DNA from: Kribbella kalugense
GTDB lineage: Bacteria > Actinomycetota > Actinomycetes > Propionibacteriales > Kribbellaceae
Assembly: GCF_004365875.1 (NCBI RefSeq)
Contig: NZ_SODF01000001.1
Coordinates: forward strand, 3,472,001 to 3,536,000
DNA: 64,000 bases
Direction: 5' to 3'
The notes beneath the pieces are model-generated. The model was given only the letters and a program-made list of their open reading frames with translations, did no database searches and was not told the DNA's origin. The translations under genes were made by a program, and so were the position numbers. This document shows, piece by piece, positions 16,100 to 24,159 of this stretch (its first letter is position 1; each line of letters begins with the position of its first letter).

Positions 16100-18315
16100 C
16101 CGTCCCTCGCTTGCTGGAATGCCTCGATGAAATGCTCGGCCTCAGCAGTTGACCAGATCAACGGTGGCCGGATCTTCAGCACTCCCCCACCTGGTCCGGT
16201 CGTGCCGACCAGTACGCCGTACTCCCGCATCCGCTCGGCGAACTCCGCGGCATCAGGCAGCTCGACCCCGATCATCAAACCCCGCCCACGCACCGTCAGG
16301 TCCGAAGGCAACCGGGCTCGCAGTACGTCACCCAGTTCGCCGGCCCGCGCCACCAAACCCGTCTCCTCGATCACGTCCAGCACCGTCAGCGCGGCAACGC
16401 ACGACACCGGGTTGCCCGCGAACGTGCTGAAGAACTCGTCGACCGCCGAGAACTGCTCCGCGATCTCCCGGCGCGTGATCAGCGCGGCCACCGGATGACC
16501 GTTGCCCATCGGTTTGCCCAGCGTGACGAAGTCCGGCGTGAGCCCGAAGTCGAGGAATCGCCAGAGATTCCGACCACCCCGCCCGAATCCGGCCTGCACC
16601 TCGTCCGCCAGGAACAGCCCGCCGGCCGCTCGCACTTCGTCCTGCAACCCCCGCATGAAGTCGTCGCCGGGCGTCAGGATCCCCGCGCTGCTGAACACGC
16701 TGTCGACCGCGAGCAACGCCACCTCATGACCACTCCGACCCAACTCGGCGCAACCGGCGCGGACCCCCTGACGAGCATCCGCGGACAGCCGTGGCGCCTC
16801 GAAGGTCGCGACGTGCGCGGGTCGCGCAGATGGCGGGTACGTGTTCGTCGACCAGGCGGCGGTAGCTTCGCTGACCCCGTGATACGCGAGGTCGGCGACC
16901 AGCACGCCGGATCGGCCGGTGGCGATCCGGGCCATCCGCCAGGCGAGGTCGTTGGCCTCGCTGCCGGAGTTGACGAACACGCACGTATCCAGCCCCTCCG
17001 GCATGGTGGCGACGAGCCGTTCGGCGAGCTCGACGGCATGCGGATGCAGGTAGCGAGAATTGAGGTTCAGTACGGCGGCCTGCCGCGCGATCGCCTGTAC
17101 TACAGCCGGATGCGCGTGCCCCACGACCGGAACGTTGTTGTAGGCATCGAGATACCGCCGCCCGTCCGCCGTGTACACCCACGCCCCGGCTGCCCGCACG
17201 ACCTGCAACGGCTCGCGGTAGAACAGCGGCGACAGGTCACCGCCGAGCGCGGCCCGCCGGCGAGGCAGCAAGCCCGGGTCGGCGGCCGACGAGACTCGCG
17301 ACGTACCGCAGAGCCGATGGAAGCGGTCCGCGAGCTCATCGGGATCCATCCCGGCCAGCTGATCCAGGATGCGCCAACTGCCGGCCACGAGGCTGGTCAA
17401 GTACTCCTCGTTGTCGGGGAACAGCGGCGCCCGCCAGGCCGAGATGAGGATGCTCGCAGCGGAGCGGGCGAGCACCAGTTCACCGATCAGTGCGACCTCC
17501 GCAGGATCGAGCGGCAGGACGCGCTGGTAGGCGTCGAGGAACTGACGCGCGTCGGTCCACAGGTCGTCGGTCTCCCTCAGCAACGAGGTCAAGCTGATCG
17601 CCAGGTCGCAGACCCGGGCGGTGTGATGCATGTCCCCGAAGTCGATCACGCCGGTGATGCGCCCGTCGCCGATCAGGACGTTGCTCAAGGTCAGATCCCC
17701 GTGCAGGGCCGACGCGGGCAGCCCGCGGGTCGCGTCGGCGAGTCCGGCGAAACGGTCGAGCAGTCCACGCAGACGCGTACGACGGGCCTCGTCCTGCAGG
17801 TTCTCGACGTACCCGCCCAGCTCGACGACCCGACGAGGATCCCAGTCGAGCTCGCGGTACGCCGACGGGTGCCCGAAGCCCTGGAGCGCGCGAGCCAATC
17901 GAGCACACATCGTCCCGAAATCAGCCGCGAACCAGGACGGAAGCGCACCCAGGTCAGCATCCGAACCGGGTAGGACCGTGACAACGCGGACCTGATGCGT
18001 GCGCCCGTCCGCGGCGTCGAAAGTGGCGATCGGCGCACCGGTGGTCGTCGGCAACAGACGGGGTATCGGAAGGTCCGGATCGACTGCCTCGACGTGCTGC
18101 ATCGCGGCGCACTCCATCGCGATCTGGCCGGCGTCGTCGCCCGAGTTGGAGATCTTCACCACCAACTCCGAACCGGCCAGGAAGTTCCGGTCCCGCTCAC
18201 TCCGCAACTCGGTCAGGTGGGCGGCGACGCCGTATCTCTCAAGGAGCAACTGTCCAGCCGCCCGGGCGTCGACCGCCGGCGGATCCGCCACCATACTCGG
18301 GGTCCGTTGGGTCAT
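16096..18315 (-). CDS. Fusion: APH-type kinase + class III aminotransferase-fold phospho-lyase
   Basis: A 739-residue two-domain enzyme. Residues 1-~340 form an aminoglycoside phosphotransferase-type kinase with HGDLTLSN (205-212) and DFGD (225-228). Residues ~350-739 form a class III PLP aminotransferase fold with NSGSEAND (449-456), DEVQAGFGR (571-579) and the PLP lysine K601 in TLGKPMGNG. The blocks YNNVPVVGHAHP and LNLNSRYLHPH match, from memory, the ethanolamine-phosphate/5-phosphohydroxylysine phospho-lyase subgroup rather than true transaminases. In animals a kinase of the APH fold (hydroxylysine kinase) and such a lyase act in sequence, so the fusion may phosphorylate a hydroxy-amine and then eliminate phosphate and ammonia. 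It overlaps its neighbours on both sides. Confidence 0.88.
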   Translation of the reverse strand: MTQRTPSMVADPPAVDARAAGQLLLERYGVAAHLTELRSERDRNFLAGSELVVKISNSGDDAGQIAMECAAMQHVEAVDPDLPIPRLLPTTTGAPIATFDAADGRTHQVRVVTVLPGSDADLGALPSWFAADFGTMCARLARALQGFGHPSAYRELDWDPRRVVELGGYVENLQDEARRTRLRGLLDRFAGLADATRGLPASALHGDLTLSNVLIGDGRITGVIDFGDMHHTARVCDLAISLTSLLRETDDLWTDARQFLDAYQRVLPLDPAEVALIGELVLARSAASILISAWRAPLFPDNEEYLTSLVAGSWRILDQLAGMDPDELADRFHRLCGTSRVSSAADPGLLPRRRAALGGDLSPLFYREPLQVVRAAGAWVYTADGRRYLDAYNNVPVVGHAHPAVVQAIARQAAVLNLNSRYLHPHAVELAERLVATMPEGLDTCVFVNSGSEANDLAWRMARIATGRSGVLVADLAYHGVSEATAAWSTNTYPPSARPAHVATFEAPRLSADARQGVRAGCAELGRSGHEVALLAVDSVFSSAGILTPGDDFMRGLQDEVRAAGGLFLADEVQAGFGRGGRNLWRFLDFGLTPDFVTLGKPMGNGHPVAALITRREIAEQFSAVDEFFSTFAGNPVSCVAALTVLDVIEETGLVARAGELGDVLRARLPSDLTVRGRGLMIGVELPDAAEFAERMREYGVLVGTTGPGGGVLKIRPPLIWSTAEAEHFIEAFQQARDG

Positions 18316-19640
18316 CAGGGGAGGACGAGTGGGCCCGCGTCGATCAGCAGGGACGGTACGACGACGCTCTCCATGAACGTCTGGTCACAACGGTCCCGGA
18401 TCGAACCGACGCCGATAATCGCGTTCATCACGTCCTCCATCCGGAACGTGAACCGCAGCTGCGGATGCCAGCCGACCAGCTTGCCGCCCTCGGCCCAGTA
18501 CGTCGCATCTCGCGTCGTACCGGTGACGAGAGTCTCCTTCGGATGCAGCACCCGTAGATAGTCGAGCCGGTTCACCACTAGCCCGCTGCCGCACTCGGCC
18601 AGCAGTTCGTCCTCGGTCGACGTACCCGCCTCGAGCAACAGATGCGACGGAACCGGATCACCACCGAACCGCCACCCGTCCGGTACGGCGTGACCTGTCG
18701 GCACACCGCCGGTGAGTCCGGCCCGGCGCCGGTCCGACACCAGCCCGACCAGTACTCCGTCCTCGATCAACGGCGTCCGCCGTCGAACGTTGCCCTCAGC
18801 ATCGAATCCGCTGGGCAGGCCGTCCGGGTCGCAGCCGTCGTCGACCAGTGTCACCAACTCGCTGGTGATCTTCTCACCTAGTCGGCCGGACGCCGCCGAC
18901 CGTCCGGTCGCGTACGCGTTCGCACCCAGGACCGCGTAGCCATAGGTGGCGATCAACGCGTTCGCAGCCTGCGGCTTCAGCAGGACGCGGCAGGTGCCGT
19001 GGTGCGCTTCGACCGTGGGCAGTGGCCGCAGGGCCTCGCGCAGCCGGTCCGGGATCTCCTCGATCGGGAGCTGGTCGGCGTCGCGGTGCATGAGCCGCAC
19101 GCTCGCGGACTTGCCGTCCTGCTTGGCGATCGCCTGGATCGATGCCTTGGTCAACGTCTCGGCGCGGAACAGTCCGCCGGACTCGGCGACGACCCGATCC
19201 AGGACGTCGTACCGGATGGCGCCGCCGAGTTTGACCGACGGGTCCAGGCCGTCGCGCACGGTGCTGAACCACCGGTGCCGGACGGCGGGATCCGATTCGA
19301 GCACGGACGGGGCTGGCGGGATCGCGGGGGTCGCCGCCGAGTGGTCGCCGTCCGGTGTGGCGGTGCGCTCCTGGCCGGCGGGCAGATCGGCGAGCGCCGC
19401 GGTCAGCCGGTCTGCAAGCGAACGGACCGCGTCGGGCGCCAGCGTCTCCAGCGATCCGGCGACCGATCGGCCGTTCCGGTTGACGCGGACGCGGACCCGC
19501 AACCGGCGTTCGCTGTGCTGCGCGGTGATCTCGGACTCGGCGTACCGCAACAGGTCGGCATGCTCACCGAGAATGTCGAGCCGAGCCCCGTCGCCGAGAA
19601 TATCCAGTGCCTGGCGCACCTCTGTTTCGCTGATGCTCAT
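18315..19640 (-). CDS. tldE: TldE/PmbA-type metallopeptidase subunit
   Basis: A 441-residue protein of the TldD/PmbA family. It lacks the HExxxH motif, as TldE subunits do, and contains GEKITSELVTLVDDGCDPDGLPSGFDAEGNV, GVLVGLVSDRRRAGLTGG and the C-terminal LVTGTTRDATYWAEGGKLVGW pattern typical of the partner subunit. TldD-TldE form a heterodimeric protease that degrades unfolded or modified peptides. Its ATG overlaps the TldD stop by 4 bases (19637-19640), and its last base overlaps the start of the kinase-lyase gene, so the three are translationally coupled. Being in a catabolic operon hints at peptide breakdown rather than microcin maturation. Confidence 0.92.
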   Translation of the reverse strand: MSISETEVRQALDILGDGARLDILGEHADLLRYAESEITAQHSERRLRVRVRVNRNGRSVAGSLETLAPDAVRSLADRLTAALADLPAGQERTATPDGDHSAATPAIPPAPSVLESDPAVRHRWFSTVRDGLDPSVKLGGAIRYDVLDRVVAESGGLFRAETLTKASIQAIAKQDGKSASVRLMHRDADQLPIEEIPDRLREALRPLPTVEAHHGTCRVLLKPQAANALIATYGYAVLGANAYATGRSAASGRLGEKITSELVTLVDDGCDPDGLPSGFDAEGNVRRRTPLIEDGVLVGLVSDRRRAGLTGGVPTGHAVPDGWRFGGDPVPSHLLLEAGTSTEDELLAECGSGLVVNRLDYLRVLHPKETLVTGTTRDATYWAEGGKLVGWHPQLRFTFRMEDVMNAIIGVGSIRDRCDQTFMESVVVPSLLIDAGPLVLP

Positions 19641-21094
19641 CGTCCCACCTGTACGTTCTGGAAGCGGCCTGGCACGGTGCCGTGGCCGACGTGGGCTACC
19701 TGCAGCGGCTCACCTTTGTTGCAGGACGGGACGCCGTGCACCTTCCACTCGTCCGGTCCGCCCAGCGCGTCGAGACTTCCCCAGAAGGTCGGGGTATCGC
19801 TCTGGTACGTGCAGTTCTTCAGTATCCGGCCGATCTTGCCGTCGCGGATCTCCCAGCCGATCTCGGTCTGGAACCGGAAGTTCATCCGCTGGTCGTCGAT
19901 CGAGAAGCCGCGGTTGATGTCGACGAGGATGCCGCGCTTGGTGCCCTGGATCATCTCGTCCAGCGAGGATTCGCCTGGCTCGAGACAGATGTTGGTCATC
20001 CGAACCAGCGGCAGCCGCTGCCATCCGTCCGCCCTGGCCTGTCCGGTCGACTGCAGTCCGAGCGCGCCGGCGTACTCGCGGCTGGACATGTAGCCGGTGA
20101 AGACGCCGTCCTTGACCAGCTGGGTGCGTTGCGCCGGCGTGCCCTCGTCGTCGTACTTGAACGAACCGAGTGCGCCGGGGATCGTCGCGTCCGCGTACGC
20201 CGAGACGATCGGCGTACCCCACTGGAAGTTGCCGCGCCGTTCGGGCGTCGCGTACGTACCGCCGGCCAAGCTGGCCTCGGTCCCGAGCGCGCGGTCCGCC
20301 TCCATCGGGTGACCGGCGCACTCGTGCAGCACCATCGCGAGTTGATTGCTACCAGCAACGAGCGTGGTGACCTCGTCGGGACACTGCGGCGCGGTCAGCA
20401 GCGCGACCGCCTCGGACGCGACCCGGGCCGCGTTCTCCGGCAGGCCGAGCGACAGCACGTGCTCGAAGCCGGCCGTGGCGAAGTCGCCGCGTTGCCCGCG
20501 GATCTGCCGTGGCACGCCTTGCGGGAAGGATCGGCGCTGTACGTCGTTCCCGTCGCCGGCGTTGACCATCAGGCCACCGCCGCTCTCGGTCAACGTCTGC
20601 TCGATCATCGCGCCCTCGGTGTTTGCGAACACCTTCTCGTCGCGGTAGAAGTCCACCGACGCCTCGATCTGCTGGACCAGCGGACCGGCCGTCGACGCCT
20701 CCTTCACCGTCGCCGACAACAGGTCGAGCTTGGTCGAGAGCGGCACCTTGAACGGGTCGATCTCCATCGGAGACGACCACGCATCCCGCGTCGTCACCGG
20801 CTCACCCAGTACGACGTGCCCGCCGCCGGCCGCCCGAGCCTGCCCGACTGCCTGCCCGACGACCGCGTCCAGACCCTGCGGGTCCAGGCGGTGGGTCGCG
20901 GCGAACCCCCACTGGCCCCCGATCAGGACCCGCAGGCCGAGCCCGAGGGAGTCGTCGTAGTTCACCTCGCCCGGACCGTCGAGCTCGACCAGGACCTGTT
21001 CGTGGGTACGCCGGACCACGCGGATGTCGCCGTACTGGACATCGGTGGGCAGTAGGCCGAGCACCACCTCGGCCAGATCACGGAAACCAGTCAC
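19637..21094 (-). CDS. tldD: TldD-type zinc metallopeptidase
   Basis: The catalytic subunit of the TldD-TldE protease: LHECAGHPME contains HExxxH (about 257-262) and ICLEPGESSLDEMI carries the family Cys/Glu block. 485 residues. The GTG at 21094 is chosen because GGAGGTCCGCTT stands directly before it; an in-frame ATG at 21115 would add seven residues and include that ribosome site. First gene of the operon that runs through tldE, kinase-lyase, racemase, proC-like, YjbR-like and HD genes. Two GTAGTG-N2-CACTAC-type boxes at 21148 and 21178 precede it, the same pair seen before the C45 gene next to the RpiR regulator. Confidence 0.93.
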   Translation of the reverse strand: MTGFRDLAEVVLGLLPTDVQYGDIRVVRRTHEQVLVELDGPGEVNYDDSLGLGLRVLIGGQWGFAATHRLDPQGLDAVVGQAVGQARAAGGGHVVLGEPVTTRDAWSSPMEIDPFKVPLSTKLDLLSATVKEASTAGPLVQQIEASVDFYRDEKVFANTEGAMIEQTLTESGGGLMVNAGDGNDVQRRSFPQGVPRQIRGQRGDFATAGFEHVLSLGLPENAARVASEAVALLTAPQCPDEVTTLVAGSNQLAMVLHECAGHPMEADRALGTEASLAGGTYATPERRGNFQWGTPIVSAYADATIPGALGSFKYDDEGTPAQRTQLVKDGVFTGYMSSREYAGALGLQSTGQARADGWQRLPLVRMTNICLEPGESSLDEMIQGTKRGILVDINRGFSIDDQRMNFRFQTEIGWEIRDGKIGRILKNCTYQSDTPTFWGSLDALGGPDEWKVHGVPSCNKGEPLQVAHVGHGTVPGRFQNVQVGR

Positions 21095-21147
21095 AAGCGG
21101 ACCTCCGATGCACAAGGTTGGGGGATTCGAACGCCTCTTCCGGCACT

Positions 21148-21203
21148 GTAGCAGACACTACGAGATTTTGAGAAGACGTTGTGTTCACTACAGGAGCCAC
21201 TAC
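21148..21203. promoter_or_regulatory. Paired GTAGTG-N2-CACTAC-type operators before tldD
   Basis: GTAGCAGACACTAC (21148-21161) and GTTGTGTTCACTAC (21178-21191) lie 30 bases apart, start to start. A further CACTAC half site is at 21198-21203. The second box is identical to 28528-28541 near the RpiR regulator, and the 30-base spacing is the same there. Likely RpiR-family regulator sites, by inference. Confidence 0.65.
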
Positions 21204-21208
21204 ATGAG

Positions 21209-21239
21209 AACGGCCCCACGCGGAGGGCGTGAGGCCGTT
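21209..21239 (-). terminator. Hairpin terminator after small membrane protein gene
   Basis: AACGGCC (21209-21215) pairs with GGCCGTT (21233-21239), and CACGC with GCGTG inside it, giving a near-complete stem. It lies about 30 bases past the stop of the gene at 21268 and separates that unit from the tldD operators. Confidence 0.6.
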
Positions 21240-21267
21240 CGTCAAGCAGGGCAGGGGAAACCAGGGG

Positions 21268-21486
21268 TCACCGCCGTTTCGGGCGGACATCGATCGCCAG
21301 GCTGATACTGAACGCGACCAGCACCAAGGCACCGCCGATCAGGGTCAGCGCGGTGTCACTCAGCGCACCGCTCAGCATGGCTGCCACCATCACCGCCAGG
21401 GTGATGACGACGGCGACCGCGATCTTCCAGTCGTCGCCGATGATGAAGTCGTACCAGAACTGTCCGAAGGCCTTGAGGAACTTCAC
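21268..21486 (-). CDS. Small two-helix membrane protein
   Basis: A 72-residue protein: MKFLKAFGQFWYDFIIGDDWK, then two hydrophobic helices (IAVAVVITLAVMVAAMLSG and ALTLIGGALVLVAFSISLA) and a basic tail VRPKRR. I recognise no family. Its ATG overlaps the stop of the larger membrane gene upstream by 4 bases, so it is translated with it and is probably an accessory subunit of that transporter-like protein. The hairpin at 21209-21239 ends the transcript. Confidence 0.75.
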   Translation of the reverse strand: MKFLKAFGQFWYDFIIGDDWKIAVAVVITLAVMVAAMLSGALSDTALTLIGGALVLVAFSISLAIDVRPKRR

Positions 21487-22292
21487 TTCTTCACCTCCAC
21501 GGCGATGTCGCCGGCCGGATTGGATATGGCCGGGGCGGGTACGGCGGGCTTGCGCAGTACCGCAACGAAGATCCGGCTGAGCAGCAGCCAGGCGGCCAGC
21601 AGGACCAGGATCATCAGGTCGTGGCCCGGCCAGTTCAGGCTCTCGCGGCCGTCCCGGAAGATGCCGATGCCCTCGATCGCCCAGTACGTCCCGAACGACG
21701 CGAGCAGCAGGCCCACGCCGTACTTCAGCAGGTTCTCGTTGATCATCGACAGCGGCCGGCGCAGCGCGATCGCGATGCCGAGCACGATCACCACGGCCGC
21801 GGCCGCACCGAGGCTGGCGGCCGGGATGTTGTCCGCGTTCAGGCCGAAGGTCAGCACGATGAACACGACCTCCATGCCCTCCAGGAACACGCCCTTGAAC
21901 GAGACCATGAAGGCGAACAGGTCCAGGCCCTGCTTGGACTCACCGGCCGCCTTGGCCGCCTCGACCTCCTCGCGGTAGATCGCGTCCTCGTCGTGGACCG
22001 CCTTCCGCCCGGACGATCTGAGGATCGCCTTCCGCAACCACTGCAGGCCGAAGATCAGCAGCAGCCCACCGATCGCGAGCTGCAGCGCCGACTCCGGCAA
22101 CCAGTTCGCCAGGGCGTAGCCGGCCGCGAGCGTCACCACCGCGAGCGCACCGAGCGCCGCGAAGGTCCCGATCAGCGCCGATCGCCAGTTCCGGGTGTAC
22201 CCCATCGCCATCACGATCGTGGTCGCTTCCACCATCTCCACGAAACACGCGACGAACGTCGCGATGATCAGTCCCCACGTTGCCGCGTCCAT
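21483..22292 (-). CDS. Polytopic membrane protein, GDT1/FTR1-like (COG4280 type)
   Basis: A 269-residue membrane protein with six or seven hydrophobic helices in two related halves. Each half starts with an acidic helix motif: VACFVEMVEATTIVMAMGY (about 14-32) and FKGVFLEGMEVVFIVLTFGL in the middle. The ExxE pattern resembles the metal-binding helices of GDT1/TMEM165 cation transporters and FTR1 permeases, so a divalent-cation or iron role is plausible but unproven. A cytoplasmic acidic loop (VHDEDAIYREEVEAAKAAGE) separates the halves. It has its own promoter with an operator at the transcription start and is followed by an overlapping two-helix partner. Confidence 0.75.
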   Translation of the reverse strand: MDAATWGLIIATFVACFVEMVEATTIVMAMGYTRNWRSALIGTFAALGALAVVTLAAGYALANWLPESALQLAIGGLLLIFGLQWLRKAILRSSGRKAVHDEDAIYREEVEAAKAAGESKQGLDLFAFMVSFKGVFLEGMEVVFIVLTFGLNADNIPAASLGAAAAVVIVLGIAIALRRPLSMINENLLKYGVGLLLASFGTYWAIEGIGIFRDGRESLNWPGHDLMILVLLAAWLLLSRIFVAVLRKPAVPAPAISNPAGDIAVEVKK

Positions 22293-22309
22293 CCAGAGAT
22301 CCTCTCGTT

Positions 22310-22359
22310 TGCAACATCTGTTGCATGTAACGATAGCTACGGCGAACGAGAAGTGTCAA
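22310..22359 (-). promoter_or_regulatory. Promoter with palindromic operator for the GDT1/FTR1-like gene
   Basis: Reading the minus strand, TTGACA (22354-22359), an 18-base spacer and TATCGT (22330-22335) form a good -35/-10 pair. TGCAACA-N2-TGTTGCA (22310-22325), a perfect 7+7 palindrome, follows where transcription would begin, 18 bases before the ATG. A repressor bound there would block initiation. The regulator is not in view. Confidence 0.65.
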
Positions 22360-23330
22360 CGCAGGGCGTCCGCCAGCGTCCTCGACGAGATGTTGCCGCC
22401 GCAGGACACCACCGCGACGCGCTTGCCGGCCAATTCGGTACGGCGTTCCCGCGCGGCCGCGAACGCCAGCGCCGCCGAGCCCTCGATCAACTGATGCTCG
22501 GTGTCGATCACTGTCCGCAGCGCGTCCCGGATCGCGTCCTCCTCGATCACCACCCAGTCGTCGACCAGCTGCCGACACAGATCGAAGGTGATGCTGCCCG
22601 GCTCGACACTTCCCGCCGTACCGTCCGAGAGAGACTCCGCGGCATCGACATGGACGATCTCGCCCGCGCGGACGGACGCCTCCATACCGGCGTCGAGCGC
22701 GGGCTGAGCGCCGTACACGCGAACCTTCGGCAGGTGTTGTTTCAGGACCGACGCGACCCCGCTGACCAGTCCGCCGCCGCCAACCGCGACCACCACGGCA
22801 TCGAGTGGTGCACCGTCGAGCTGCTCGAGGATCTCCACCGCGACCGTGCCCTGCCCGGCAATGATGTCGGGGTCGTTGTACGGCGGGATGTAGGTCAGGT
22901 CGTGCTCCTCGGCGTACGCCCGCGCCTTCGGCTCGAGCACCCCGGAATCGTTGCCTTCGGCCCGTAGTTCGAGACCGAGCCGGCGCAGCGCGGCGACCTT
23001 GCTCGGCGACGCGTTCTCCGGCAGGTAGACGATGCCGTGCCCGCCCAGGGTCGCCAGCGCGTTGCCGACACCGAGGCCGTGGTTGCCGGTCGACGCGGTC
23101 ACCACGCCCGCCTGCCGTTGCGCGTCGGTGAGGGTGAGGATCTTCGCCAGCGAACCACGCGCCTTGAACGAGCCGGTGCGCTGGAGGTGCTCGCACTTCA
23201 CCAGCACCTCCGCGCCGAGCTCGTCACTGAAGGCGCCGAACCGAACGAACGGTGTCGGCGGCAAGTGCTGGCGCAGCGACGGTGCGACCCGCTCGGATCG
23301 CTCGGCAACTTCCGTCGGGCTCAACGTCAT
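22356..23330 (-). CDS. PLP-dependent threonine/serine dehydratase-like enzyme
   Basis: A 324-residue fold-type II PLP enzyme. GSFKARG (about 53-59) has the Schiff-base lysine, STGNHGLGVG the substrate loop, GGGGLVSG the phosphate loop, and VVSCGGNISSRTL the C-terminal serine block. It should deaminate a hydroxy-amino acid such as threonine, serine or 3-hydroxyaspartate, or act as a racemase. There is no ACT regulatory domain, so it is a catabolic rather than a biosynthetic type. It starts 10 bases after the ABC ATPase gene, which suggests it is the last gene of the C45-Fec transcript. Upstream GAGCACCGC is a weak ribosome site. Confidence 0.88.
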   Translation of the reverse strand: MTLSPTEVAERSERVAPSLRQHLPPTPFVRFGAFSDELGAEVLVKCEHLQRTGSFKARGSLAKILTLTDAQRQAGVVTASTGNHGLGVGNALATLGGHGIVYLPENASPSKVAALRRLGLELRAEGNDSGVLEPKARAYAEEHDLTYIPPYNDPDIIAGQGTVAVEILEQLDGAPLDAVVVAVGGGGLVSGVASVLKQHLPKVRVYGAQPALDAGMEASVRAGEIVHVDAAESLSDGTAGSVEPGSITFDLCRQLVDDWVVIEEDAIRDALRTVIDTEHQLIEGSAALAFAAARERRTELAGKRVAVVSCGGNISSRTLADALR

Positions 23331-23340
23331 GCGGTGCTCC

Positions 23341-24150
23341 TTATCCGGTTGCCACTGACAACTGGGCGCGTAGCCCGGCGCGCAGTGGGATACACATCGG
23401 TTTGCCGCTGACGGGGTGCGGCACGACTTTGGACTCCACCCCGAACACGTCGCGGATGATGTCGCAGGTGAACACGTCTTCGGGCGTTCCCTGCGTGACC
23501 AGCTCGCCGGACTTCATCACGAAGACGTGGTCGGCGTACTCGGCCGCCATGTTGAAGTCGTGCAGCACCATCGCGACGGTTTTGCCCTGCTCCTGGTTGA
23601 GTTGGTGGAGCAGGTCGAGGACCTCGAGCTGGTACGCGACATCCAGGTACGTCGTCGGCTCGTCGAGCAGGATCAGATCGGTGCCCTGCGCGAGACACAG
23701 CGCGATCCACACCCGCTGACGCTGACCGCCCGACAGCTGATCCACGTGCTGGTGCCGCAGTTCGGCGGTCGACGTGACCTGCATGGCCCACTCGACGGCT
23801 TCCTTGTCCGCGGTACTCGGGGTCTTGAGCGAGGTGCGATGCGGGTGCCGGCCGAACCAGACCAGGTCCTCGACCGAGATCGACTCCGGAGCCACCAGGA
23901 CCTGCGGCAGGATCGCCAGCAGCCTCGCGACCTCCTTGGTCGGGGTGTCCTGGATCGACTTGCCGTCCAGGATCACGCTGCCCTTGGCCGGCGGGAGCAG
24001 CCGCGCCAGCGCCCGGAGCGCCGTACTCTTGCCCGAGCCGTTCGGGCCGATCAGCACCGAGACCTTCCCGTCGGGGATGGTCAGGGTCAGATCCTGAGCG
24101 ACGACCCGCTGGTCGTAGGCGAGCTGGACGCCTTGTGCCTGCAGACGCAT
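23341..24150 (-). CDS. Fec-type ABC transporter ATPase
   Basis: A 269-residue ATPase for a siderophore/cobalamin-type importer. Walker A is GPNGSGKST (about 35-43), the signature is LSGGQRQRVW, Walker B is LILLDEPTTYLD, and the H-loop is VLHDFNMA. The DEPTTYLD ending is usual for FecE/FepC proteins. It follows the second permease gene by 9 bases. With two permeases and a binding lipoprotein it completes a full importer. The ligand is probably an iron chelate, but other ligands are possible for this class. Confidence 0.94.
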   Translation of the reverse strand: MRLQAQGVQLAYDQRVVAQDLTLTIPDGKVSVLIGPNGSGKSTALRALARLLPPAKGSVILDGKSIQDTPTKEVARLLAILPQVLVAPESISVEDLVWFGRHPHRTSLKTPSTADKEAVEWAMQVTSTAELRHQHVDQLSGGQRQRVWIALCLAQGTDLILLDEPTTYLDVAYQLEVLDLLHQLNQEQGKTVAMVLHDFNMAAEYADHVFVMKSGELVTQGTPEDVFTCDIIRDVFGVESKVVPHPVSGKPMCIPLRAGLRAQLSVATG

Positions 24151-24159
24151 GAGGAGTTC

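Noticed and set aside
16096..18315. Calling the fusion a simple class III transaminase
   Set aside because: The N-terminal kinase motifs and the LNLNSRYLH/YNNV blocks of the C-terminal half fit phospho-lyases better than transaminases.
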